From contig VGTK01000033.1 in NCBI GenBank assembly GCA_016874715.1, positions 1 through 41,046 of the forward strand: a stretch of 41,046 nucleotides of DNA, written 5' to 3'. Position 1 is the stretch's first letter, and each line of letters begins with the position of its first letter. Below are positions 1 through 7,223 of the stretch, in pieces. A program made the translations under genes and the position numbers. This stretch comes from Deltaproteobacteria bacterium (GTDB lineage: Bacteria; Desulfobacterota; Binatia; UBA12015). The notes under the pieces are model-generated. The model saw only the letters and a list, made by a program, of their open reading frames with translations. It made no database searches and was not told the origin of the DNA.

Positions 1-240
1 CCGCGCCTCCTCGCGATTACTGCTGTCGGCCTCCTCTTGTGACCCGTGCGGTCCTCGCCACTCGCTGCGCGAGTGGCTGCGGTCCTCCGATGGGCCTCGT
101 CGGCGCGGCGGAGCCGCGCCTCCTCGCGATTACTGCTGTCGGCCTCCTCTTGTGACCCGTGCGGTCCTCGCCACTCGCTGCGCGAGTGGCTGCGGTCCTC
201 CGATGGGCCTCGTCGGCGCGGCGGAGCCGCGCCTCCTCGC
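1..240. repeat. 113-bp tandem repeat, two copies and a partial third
   Basis: The block at 1-113 is repeated at 114-226, and the first 14 bases recur at 227-240 before the sequence diverges. Each unit holds two perfect inverted repeats: CCACTCGC/GCGAGTGG with a 3-base loop (58-76 in copy one, 171-189 in copy two) and GGCGCGGC/GCCGCGCC with a 3-base loop (102-120 and 215-233). Copies are contiguous with no spacers. The array touches the window edge and may continue to the left. Bases 241-311 carry only weak resemblance to the unit and no gene. Any open frames here are by-products of the high GC content. Confidence 0.9.
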
Positions 241-311
241 TTTCACGTCTGCCGACCTCCGTTCCCGCGGCGCTCGGCGGTCGGGGAGCGGGTCGCGACG
301 AACGAAGGAAA

Positions 312-401
312 CGGAGAGGGTGGGATTCGAACCCACGGTGCCTTTTTAGGGCACACACGATTTCGAGTCGTGCGCCTTCAACCGGACTCGGCCACCTCTC
401 C
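312..401 (-). tRNA. tRNA-Ser(CGA)
   Basis: Read on the minus strand, this is a 90-nt class II tRNA. The acceptor arms GGAGAGG and CCTCTCC pair perfectly. The anticodon stem CACGA/TCGTG encloses the loop CTCGAAA, so the anticodon is CGA and reads UCG serine codons. A long variable arm (GTGCCC...AGGCAC) is typical of serine tRNAs, the T-arm GTGGG/CCCAC encloses GTTCGAATC-type bases, and the discriminator is G. The 3' CCA is not encoded: the bases after the discriminator are TTT, so CCA would be added by the nucleotidyltransferase. Confidence 0.95.
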
Positions 402-442
402 GGGCCGCGGTCCTGTAACCCTCGACCGTGCGCCCCGCAACC

Positions 443-458
443 GGAACGGGACCGTTCG
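443..458 (-). terminator. possible weak terminator hairpin after tadA
   Basis: The bases around GAACG-GGAC-CGTTC form a short hairpin a few bases beyond the tadA stop codon on the minus strand. There is no T tract, so this is only a candidate; its placement between tadA and the tRNA gene is what makes it worth listing. Confidence 0.25.
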
Positions 459-462
459 GGAC

Positions 463-948
463 TCACTTGGTCGCGTTCTCGCGAGGCGTGCGCTGCGCGC
501 GGCCACGGCGCGCAGCGAAGAACTCGCGCAGCAGGCGCGCGCCTTCCTCGGCGCGGACACCTGCGGTCACGTCGACGGCATGGTTCAGCGCCGGTACGGC
601 GGTCAGGTCGAGAACGGAGCCGGCGGCGCCGGCCTTGGGATCGGCGGCGCCGTAGACCACCCGCGTGACGCGGGCGTGCAGCGCGGCACCGAGACACATC
701 GCGCACGGTTCGACGGTCGCATAGAGGACCGCGCCGGGCAGCCGGTAGGCCCCGAGCCGCTGTCCCGCGGCGCGCAGTGCCAGGATCTCGGCGTGCGCCG
801 TCGGATCGTGCCGCCCGATGGGCTGATTGTGGGCGCGCGCCAGCTCGCGGCCGTCGAGCACCACGACGGCCCCGATCGGCACCTCCTGCTCGGCCGCTGC
901 CCGCTCCGCCTCGCCCAGGGCGATCGCCATCCAGTCGCGATCCTCCAC
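463..948 (-). CDS. tadA: tRNA-specific adenosine deaminase TadA
   Basis: Converts adenosine 34 of tRNA-Arg(ACG) to inosine in the cytoplasm, so that one tRNA reads several arginine codons. From the GTG at 948 the protein is 161 residues, the usual TadA length. It has the zinc and catalytic motif HAE (H52, E54, in TAHAEILALR) and the second zinc motif PCAMC (C82, C85), the cytidine/adenosine deaminase signature. The frame is open as far as 1086, but the upstream residues do not resemble a TadA N-terminus. GTG 948 is preferred because it gives the helix DWMAIALGEAERA where TadA starts; ATG 930, preceded by GGAGG, is the alternative. It is divergent from ilvB and reads toward the tRNA-Ser gene. 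Confidence 0.9.
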   Translation of the reverse strand: MEDRDWMAIALGEAERAAAEQEVPIGAVVVLDGRELARAHNQPIGRHDPTAHAEILALRAAGQRLGAYRLPGAVLYATVEPCAMCLGAALHARVTRVVYGAADPKAGAAGSVLDLTAVPALNHAVDVTAGVRAEEGARLLREFFAARRGRAQRTPRENATK

Positions 949-1054
949 GACGCTCTGTTCGCATACCCTCGCCACGTCGCAAGCGTGCACGAAAGCGGGC
1001 CTGTCCGGGCACCGCCGGTGGCGTGCAACCCCGCGCAGTGCTAGCGAAAATTGT

Positions 1055-1079
1055 GCGGGTGGGGGTCGATGCCACCCGC
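1055..1079 (+). promoter_or_regulatory. hairpin in the ilvB leader
   Basis: GCGGGTGG (1055-1062) and CCACCCGC (1072-1079) pair perfectly around a 9-base loop, ending 36 bases before the ilvB start codon. It may lie in the 5' untranslated RNA or overlap the promoter. No leader peptide rich in branched-chain codons is visible, so classical attenuation is not supported. The pairing is seen directly; its role is inference. Confidence 0.3.
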
Positions 1080-1115
1080 TGGACACGGCCGGGGAACGGG
1101 ACGGAAGGTGAAACG

Positions 1116-2945
1116 ATGACGAGCCTGCCAGAAGCCAAGCGTGCCGCGCGCCATCCCCTCGCGGGGACCTCGATGACCGGCGCGGACATGATCATCCAGG
1201 TCCTCGCCGACGAGGGCGTCAACACCGTCTTCGGCTACAGCGGTGGTGCGATCCTCCCGACGTACGACGCGATCTTCCGCTACAACGCCGCGCACGCCGA
1301 GGGCGAGGAGATGCGCCTCGTCGTTCCGGCGACCGAGCAGGGCGCGGGCTTCATGGCCGCGGGTTACGCTCGGGCGAGCGGCAAGGTCGGGGTGTTCATC
1401 GTCACCAGCGGCCCCGGTGCCACGAACTGCGTCACGCCGATCCGCGACTGCCACGCCGACTCGGTCCCGGTCGTCCTGATCTGCGGGCAGGTGCCGCGCG
1501 CCGCGATGGGCACGGACGCGTTCCAGGAAGCGCCGGTCTTCAACATCATGTCGGCGTGCGCCAAGCACGTGTTCCTGGTCACCGACGAGACCAAGATCGA
1601 GGCCACGATCCGCACTGCGTTCGAGCTCGCGCGGAGCGGCCGCCCCGGTCCGGTCGTCGTCGACGTGCCGCGCGACGTTCAGCTCAGCCAGGGGGTCTTC
1701 CAGGGTACGGGCCAGCTCCAGCTGCGCGGGTACGACGAGCGCCAGCGCGCCCTCCATCACTCTGCCCTGCCCGACCCGGTCGCGAAGGAGTTCTTCCGGC
1801 TGCTCGGCGAGAGCGAGCGCCCGCTCATCTACGCGGGTGGTGGCGTCATCAACAGCGAGGCGGCGGCGGAGCTGCGCGCCTTCGCGCAGCGCTTCCGGAT
1901 CCCCGTCGTGACCACCCTGCTCGGCATCGGCGCGATGGACACGACGAGCGAGCTGTCCCTGCACATGCTCGGCATGCACGGCACGGCGTACGCGAACTAC
2001 GCGGTCGAGGACTGCGACTTCCTGTTCGCGGTCGGCTCGCGCTTCGACGATCGCGTTGCCGGCAAGGTCAAGGAGTTCGCCCCGGGGGCGAAGATCGCCC
2101 ACCTCGACGTCGACGCCTCGGAGATCGGCAAGGTGAAGGGCGTCGACTGGGCCTACGTGGTCGACGCGAAGCGCGGTCTCGCGCAGCTGGCGCGGGCGGG
2201 CAAGAGCTTCCGCAAGGACTTCTCCGAGTGGCGAAAGCACATCGACGAGCTGAAGGCGACACACCCGCTGGACTTCAATCGCGAGTCGCCGCTCGTGCAG
2301 TCCGAGGAGGTTCTCGCGGTTCTCAACGAGATCACGTGCGGTGACGCCATCGTCACCACCGGCGTCGGCCAGCACCAGATGTGGGCCGCGCAGTACCTCG
2401 ACTTCCGCAACCCGCGTAGCTTCCTCACCTCGGGCAGCATGGGCACGATGGGCTTCGGCCTGCCCGCCGCGATCGGCGCGCAGCTCGCCAATCCGGGCAA
2501 GCTGGTCATCGACGTCGACGGCGACGGCTCGATCCGCATGAACCTCGGCGAGCTCGAGACGCTGACCAACTACGACATCCCAGTGAAGGTCCTGCTGCTC
2601 AACAACTACGGCGACGGCATGGTGCGCCAGTGGCAGGATCTCTTCTACGCGAACCGCTACTCGGGCTCCGACAAGACGCTGCACAAGAAGGACTTCGTCC
2701 GCGCCGCGGAAGCCGACGGCTTCGGATTCGTCAAGCGCGTGACGGCACGCGAAGAGCTGCGCGGTGCTCTCGAAGAGTTCGTCCGGTACGAGGGGCCCGC
2801 CTTCCTCGAGGTCATCACGGACCAGAACGCACACGTCTACCCGATGATCGGTCCGGGCATGGGCTACAAGGACATGATCACCGGCAAGTACATCACGCCG
2901 CGCTCGAGGAAGGACGTCGTCGTCGACAAGAACGCCGGGTTCTGA
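1116..2945 (+). CDS. ilvB: acetolactate synthase large subunit
   Basis: Thiamine-diphosphate enzyme that condenses two pyruvates to acetolactate, or pyruvate with 2-oxobutyrate, as the first common step of valine, leucine and isoleucine synthesis. The 609-residue product has the N-terminal ThDP-binding domain with the activating glutamate in TEQGAG (E74), a central domain with VGSRFDDRVAGK, and the C-terminal ThDP/Mg motif beginning GDGS at D468 and ending in LLLNN. MVRQWQDLFY after it is a hallmark of true acetolactate synthases. ATG 1116 is chosen because GGAAGG lies 7 bases upstream and the upstream frame is not protein-like. The motif reads GDGSIRMNLGEL, differing from the commoner GDGSFxMxxQEL. 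No ilvN/ilvH regulatory subunit or other ilv gene is adjacent. Confidence 0.93.
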   Translation: MTSLPEAKRAARHPLAGTSMTGADMIIQVLADEGVNTVFGYSGGAILPTYDAIFRYNAAHAEGEEMRLVVPATEQGAGFMAAGYARASGKVGVFIVTSGPGATNCVTPIRDCHADSVPVVLICGQVPRAAMGTDAFQEAPVFNIMSACAKHVFLVTDETKIEATIRTAFELARSGRPGPVVVDVPRDVQLSQGVFQGTGQLQLRGYDERQRALHHSALPDPVAKEFFRLLGESERPLIYAGGGVINSEAAAELRAFAQRFRIPVVTTLLGIGAMDTTSELSLHMLGMHGTAYANYAVEDCDFLFAVGSRFDDRVAGKVKEFAPGAKIAHLDVDASEIGKVKGVDWAYVVDAKRGLAQLARAGKSFRKDFSEWRKHIDELKATHPLDFNRESPLVQSEEVLAVLNEITCGDAIVTTGVGQHQMWAAQYLDFRNPRSFLTSGSMGTMGFGLPAAIGAQLANPGKLVIDVDGDGSIRMNLGELETLTNYDIPVKVLLLNNYGDGMVRQWQDLFYANRYSGSDKTLHKKDFVRAAEADGFGFVKRVTAREELRGALEEFVRYEGPAFLEVITDQNAHVYPMIGPGMGYKDMITGKYITPRSRKDVVVDKNAGF

Positions 2946-3093
2946 GCTCCCCCGCCGCACCACGCTCGCGCGAGGCGCGCGGGCGCGGCGGCGGTGCCGG
3001 CGAGGAGCATCGCCCGGGTCGATCTGCTTGACGCCCGCGTCCGGCGGCGGTCGCGCGATTTCCGCGCTTTTCGGGGCGTGGTAGCGTCGCGAC

Positions 3094-5760
3094 ATGGACA
3101 ACGAGCCACAACGGGACCTCGATCCGGAGGATACCCAGGCCTGGATCGAGTCGTTCGTCGAGGTGATCCGCGACGACGGCGTGGACCGGGGACGCCTCCT
3201 GCTGTCGCGCCTGCTCGAGTACGGTCAGCGGAACGGCGTCGTCACCCCGTTCACCGCGAACACGCCCTACGTCAACACGATCCACGCGAGCGACCAGCCG
3301 GTTTACCCCGGTGATCGCGAGATCGAGCGCCGCATCAAGAACCAGCTCCGCTGGAACGCGATGGCGATGGTCGTCCGGGCGAACAAGCACTCCGGCGGCA
3401 TCGGCGGACACATCTCCACCTACGCGTCGCTCGCGACGCTGCTCGAGGTCGGCTTTCACCACTTCTTCCGCGCGCACGGCACCGACCGGCCCGGTGACTT
3501 CATCTACCTGCAGGGCCATTCGGCGCCGGGAGTCTACGCCCGGGCCTTTCTCGAGGGCCGTCTCTCGGAGCGGCAGCTCGAGAGCTTCCGCCGCGAGCTC
3601 GCGCCCGATGGGGGCCTCAGCTCCTACCCGCACCCGTGGCTGATGCCGGCGTTCTGGGAGTTCCCGACCGTCTCGATGGGTCTGTCCGCGATCTCGTCGA
3701 TCTACCAGGCGCGCTTCAACCGCTATCTCCACGCTCGCGGCCTGGCCGACACCTCGGGCAGCCGGGTCTGGGCGTTTCTCGGCGACGGCGAGATGGACGA
3801 GCCCGAGAGTATGGGCGCGATCACGCTCGCGTCGCGCGAGCGACTCGACAACCTGATCTGGGTCGTCAACTGCAATCTGCAGCGCCTCGACGGCCCGGTC
3901 CGCGGCAACGGCAAGATCATCCAGGAGCTCGAGGCCGCGTTCCGCGGCGCCGGCTGGAACGTCGTCAAGGTGATCTGGGGCGACGACTGGGATCCCCTGC
4001 TGGCGCGCGACGAGAGCGGCCTGCTGCAGCGGCGCATGGGCGAGGTCGTGGATGGGGAGTACCAGCGCTACGTCGTCTCGAGCGGTGACGACATCCGGCG
4101 CGACTTCTTCGGCAAGTACCCGGAGGTCCTGGCGCTGGTCGAGGGCATCACCGACGCGAAGCTCGCGCGGATGCGCCGCGGCGGGCACGACCCCGAGAAG
4201 GTCTACGCAGCCTACCGTCGCGCGGTGGAGTACAACGGTGCACCGACGGTGGTCCTCGTCAAGACCATCAAGGGCTACGGTCTCGGAGCCGCCGGCGAGG
4301 GCCGCAACTTCAGCCACCAGGCGAAGAAGCTCAAGGGCACCGACCTGCGCGACTTCCGCGACCGACTCGGGATCCCGATCGGCGACCGTGAGCTCGACGA
4401 GGTGCCCTTCTATCGTCCGGCGGACGACACCGACGAGATCGAGTACCTGCGCGAGCGCCGTGCGGCGCTCGGTGGCCCGGTGCCGCAGCGCGTGGTGCGC
4501 TCACACCGGCTCGAGCCGCTGCCGGCGAGCATCTTCGACGAGTTCCGAGCGGAAACGACCGGGCGCGAGGTCGCAACGACGCAGGTCCTGGTCGGGCTGC
4601 TGCGCCGGCTGATGAGCGATCCGACCGTCGGCCGGCTGATCGTTCCGATCGTGCCCGACGAGGCGCGGACGTTCGGCATGGACTCGCTGTTCCGCAAGTT
4701 CGGCATCTACGCGCAGGGTGGGCAGCGCTATCAGCCGGTGGACTCCGAGATCGTCGCCTTCTACCGCGAGGTCGAGAGCGGACAGCTGCTCGAGGAGGGC
4801 ATCACCGAGGCCGGCGCGATGGCGTCGTTCACCGCAGCGGGAACCGCGTACGCCGCGCACGGCGTCAACACGATCCCCTTCTTCCTCTTCTACTCCATGT
4901 TCGGCTTCCAGCGGATCGGCGATCTGATCTGGCAGAACGCCGACGCGCGCGGCAAGGGCTTCCTGGTCGGAGCCACCGCCGGGCGCACGACACTCGCCGG
5001 CGAGGGGCTGCAGCACCAGGACGGGCACAGCCACCTGCTCGCCAGCGCGGTGCCGACTCTCCGCGCCTACGATCCAGCCTATGCCTACGAGATCGCGGTC
5101 ATCGTCGAGGACGGCGTCCGGCGCATGTACGTCGACCGCGAGGACGTCTTCTATTATTTGACGGTTGCCAACGAGCCCTACGTCCAGCAGGCCATGCCCG
5201 ACGGGTGCTCGGACGGCATCCTGCGCGGTCTCTACAAGGTCCGGCCCGCTCCCGACGCGGAGGGACGCCCGCGCATGCACCTCTTCGGCAGTGGCTCGAT
5301 CCTCTGCGAGGCGCTGCGTGCGCAGGAGCTGCTCGCTGCGCGCGGAGTCGCGGCGGACGTCTGGAGCGTAACCAGCTGGAACGAGCTGCGCCGCGACGCG
5401 ATCGCGGTCGAGCGCTGGAACATGCTGCACCCGCTCGAGACGCCGCGCGTGCCGTACTTCCGGCAGGCGCTCGAGGCGGAGCCGTGGCCGATCGTCGCGG
5501 CGAGCGACTACGTCAGGACGCTCCCGCTGGCGCTCGCGACCTGGGCGCCGGACGGGCTGCACGTGCTCGGCACCGACGGCTTCGGCCGCAGCGAGACGCG
5601 CGAGAGCCTGCGGCGCTTCTTCGAGGTCGATGCCGAGTCGATCTGCGTGGCGGCGCTGAGCGAGCTGGCACGCCGCGAGGAGATCGAGCCGCGGCTCGTG
5701 CACGACGCGATCGTCGAGCTGGGCATCGATGCCGAGAAGGTCGACCCCACGACGGTTTGA
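3094..5760 (+). CDS. aceE: pyruvate dehydrogenase E1 component, homodimeric type
   Basis: Decarboxylates pyruvate on thiamine diphosphate and transfers the acetyl group to lipoyl-E2, feeding acetyl-CoA to the TCA cycle. At 888 residues it matches the single-chain proteobacterial AceE (about 887). The ThDP motif GDGEMDEPE begins near residue 230. The active-site histidines are present in the expected contexts: HSGGIGGH (H99, H106), HSAPGVYARAF (about 142), FSHQAKK (H408) and LQHQDGHSHL (H641). The transketolase-like C-terminal domain is complete. The start has only a weak ribosome site, but the N-terminus (ETQAW-type DTQAWIESF) matches the family. E2 and E3 genes are not in the window. Confidence 0.94.
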   Translation: MDNEPQRDLDPEDTQAWIESFVEVIRDDGVDRGRLLLSRLLEYGQRNGVVTPFTANTPYVNTIHASDQPVYPGDREIERRIKNQLRWNAMAMVVRANKHSGGIGGHISTYASLATLLEVGFHHFFRAHGTDRPGDFIYLQGHSAPGVYARAFLEGRLSERQLESFRRELAPDGGLSSYPHPWLMPAFWEFPTVSMGLSAISSIYQARFNRYLHARGLADTSGSRVWAFLGDGEMDEPESMGAITLASRERLDNLIWVVNCNLQRLDGPVRGNGKIIQELEAAFRGAGWNVVKVIWGDDWDPLLARDESGLLQRRMGEVVDGEYQRYVVSSGDDIRRDFFGKYPEVLALVEGITDAKLARMRRGGHDPEKVYAAYRRAVEYNGAPTVVLVKTIKGYGLGAAGEGRNFSHQAKKLKGTDLRDFRDRLGIPIGDRELDEVPFYRPADDTDEIEYLRERRAALGGPVPQRVVRSHRLEPLPASIFDEFRAETTGREVATTQVLVGLLRRLMSDPTVGRLIVPIVPDEARTFGMDSLFRKFGIYAQGGQRYQPVDSEIVAFYREVESGQLLEEGITEAGAMASFTAAGTAYAAHGVNTIPFFLFYSMFGFQRIGDLIWQNADARGKGFLVGATAGRTTLAGEGLQHQDGHSHLLASAVPTLRAYDPAYAYEIAVIVEDGVRRMYVDREDVFYYLTVANEPYVQQAMPDGCSDGILRGLYKVRPAPDAEGRPRMHLFGSGSILCEALRAQELLAARGVAADVWSVTSWNELRRDAIAVERWNMLHPLETPRVPYFRQALEAEPWPIVAASDYVRTLPLALATWAPDGLHVLGTDGFGRSETRESLRRFFEVDAESICVAALSELARREEIEPRLVHDAIVELGIDAEKVDPTTV

Positions 5761-5794
5761 GGGCCCGGGGTGAGCGGCGGGCACCCGTGTGCGG

Positions 5795-6439
5795 CTACTG
5801 GTCGCCCCAGCGGTTCCACGACACGACCGACGCGAGCGGCAGACGCCGAGCCGGGCGGAAATCGGTGCCGGTGAAGTACGCGATCGGCAGCAGCGCAGCC
5901 TGGGTCCAGGTGTCGGGAATCCCGAGGATGGCGGCGGCCTCCTTCTCGTGAATGAGATGGATGGTCGTCCACGCGCTGCCGAGACCGCGACTGCGCAGTG
6001 CCAGCATCAGCGACCACACGGCGGGCAAGATCGATCCGTAGACCGAAGCCTGCGCGAACTGGGGCAGGCTCTCCACCCGGCCCTCGATGCACGGCACGAC
6101 CATCACCGGTGCCTCGTGGAGGTGGTCGGTGAGGTACTGCGCGGACTCGACCACGCGCGGCAGCTGGTGTGCGCGCGGATCGTCGGCCGGGAGCTCCGGA
6201 CGCGGGAGCTGAGTGTAGACCGACCACCCCTGTCGGTAGAGGTCGGCGAGGGCCGCGCGCTTCGCCGCGTCGGTCACCACGACGAAGTGCCAGGTCTGGG
6301 CGTTGCTCCCGGTCGGAGCCTGGAGTGCGATCTCGAGGCACTTCTCGATCACGTCACGCGGCACGGGCCTCGAGAAATCGAGGCGCTTGCGCACCGAGCG
6401 CGTGGTGGTGAGCAGGTGGTCGGTGCTCGCGAGATCCAT
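5795..6439 (-). CDS. nitroreductase family flavoprotein
   Basis: FMN-dependent NAD(P)H oxidoreductase of the nitroreductase fold, 214 residues. Visible signatures are the N-terminal TRSVRKRLDFSRPVP (phosphate-binding RSxR), the substrate-loop motif APTGSNAQTWHFVVV near residue 41, and the C-terminal RSRGLGSAWTT followed by LGIPDTW, all typical of the family. ATG 6439 follows a good ribosome site (GGGAGG). It is the last gene of a leftward group with the XRE-cupin regulator (35-bp gap) and MFS transporter, and converges on aceE. The true substrate cannot be told from sequence; family members act on nitroaromatics, quinones, enones or flavins. Confidence 0.85.
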   Translation of the reverse strand: MDLASTDHLLTTTRSVRKRLDFSRPVPRDVIEKCLEIALQAPTGSNAQTWHFVVVTDAAKRAALADLYRQGWSVYTQLPRPELPADDPRAHQLPRVVESAQYLTDHLHEAPVMVVPCIEGRVESLPQFAQASVYGSILPAVWSLMLALRSRGLGSAWTTIHLIHEKEAAAILGIPDTWTQAALLPIAYFTGTDFRPARRLPLASVVSWNRWGDQ

Positions 6440-6474
6440 GCTATTCCCTCCCGGGCTGCGGGCGAGTGCCGTGG

Positions 6475-7158
6475 TCAGCGGTCGTGTGCGTAGCTCATCA
6501 CGAGATGCGCCACGGTGCGTGCGCTGCCCGGATTGAAATAGCTGTGCGCCTGATCGGCGCGGAAGAACAGAGTGTCGCCCGGGCCGAGCTTCGCTTCGGC
6601 CTCGCCCGACTGCACGACCAGCTCACCGGCGATGACCGTCAGGTGCTCGAACACTCCCGGCGCGTGCGCATGTGCCTCTTCGAGGCAGCCGGGCTCGAGG
6701 GTGAGCTCGTAGACTTCGGGGGCGCGCGCGTCGCCCTCGTGAAAGAGCACCCGCGAACGGAAGCGGTTGTCCGCCGACGCGATCACCCGGCCGCGACTCG
6801 CGGGTTGCACGCGGAAGTCGGGATCGACGACGCTGGAGAACATGCTGTTCGCGAGCAACGACCCGAACGGCACGCGGAGCGCCGTGGCCAGGTGCCACAC
6901 GGCGCGAAGGCTCGGCACCGCGCCGCCGTGCTCGAGCGCCACGACGAGGTCCTCCCGGATGCCACTGCGGGCAGCCATCGTCGCGAGGTCGATGCCGCGT
7001 TCGGCGCGCAGCGCCGCGACGTTCGCGCCGACCGCGCGTCCCATCTCACGCCCCTCGGGGCTGTCGGGACCGCTCAGGCTGTCCTCGCGCTCGGCCCTCA
7101 CCTCGTCGAGCACGGCGTCGTCGAGCGAGGCACCGCCGAGCTGCACCACCTTCGACAT
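6475..7158 (-). CDS. XRE-family transcriptional regulator with cupin domain
   Basis: A 227-residue DNA-binding regulator. Residues about 45-100 form an XRE/Cro helix-turn-helix (VGANVAALRAERG, then LATMAARSGIREDLVVALEHG). The C-terminal half, about 125-225, is a single-domain cupin (LEPGCLEEAHAHAPGVFEHLTVIAGEL, GDTLFFRADQAHSYFNPG) that could bind a small ligand or metal. This architecture is common in regulators of small-molecule uptake and catabolism. It sits between the MFS transporter and the nitroreductase in one orientation, which suggests that it controls that group. ATG 7158 has no convincing Shine-Dalgarno site, so translation may depend on the upstream MFS gene. Confidence 0.88.
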   Translation of the reverse strand: MSKVVQLGGASLDDAVLDEVRAEREDSLSGPDSPEGREMGRAVGANVAALRAERGIDLATMAARSGIREDLVVALEHGGAVPSLRAVWHLATALRVPFGSLLANSMFSSVVDPDFRVQPASRGRVIASADNRFRSRVLFHEGDARAPEVYELTLEPGCLEEAHAHAPGVFEHLTVIAGELVVQSGEAEAKLGPGDTLFFRADQAHSYFNPGSARTVAHLVMSYAHDR

Positions 7159-7175
7159 GCCGCCACACAAGCAAT

Positions 7176-7223
7176 TCCTCAGGATGGATGCAACGCGTGT
7201 CCTCAGGATGGGTGCAATGCGTG
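7176..7223. repeat. 24-bp tandem duplication at the MFS gene 3' end
   Basis: Two adjacent 24-base units (7176-7199 and 7200-7223) differ at two positions. On the minus strand each unit encodes HALHPS followed by TGA in the MFS reading frame, so the last codons and the stop of the transporter gene are duplicated in phase. The second copy lies in the gap before the XRE-cupin gene. Confidence 0.85.

Noticed and set aside
1..240. CRISPR array at the left edge
   Set aside because: The units are 113 bp, contiguous and identical, with no unique spacers.
312..401. tRNA gene as an attachment site of an integrated element
   Set aside because: No integrase gene and no repeated 3' tRNA fragment found elsewhere in the window.
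17..1225. Long minus-strand frame of about 400 codons over the repeats, tRNA and tadA
   Set aside because: Its translation is arginine-rich low complexity, it runs through a tRNA and a tandem repeat, and it overlaps the well-supported tadA in another frame.
1041..3101. Minus-strand frame of 686 codons opposite ilvB
   Set aside because: Antisense to a certain acetolactate synthase gene; the composition (Arg, His, Asp, Val) is what high-GC third positions give on the opposite strand.
7176..7223. Possible CRISPR repeats
   Set aside because: Two tandem units without spacers, inside and just behind a gene; no cas genes anywhere in the window.
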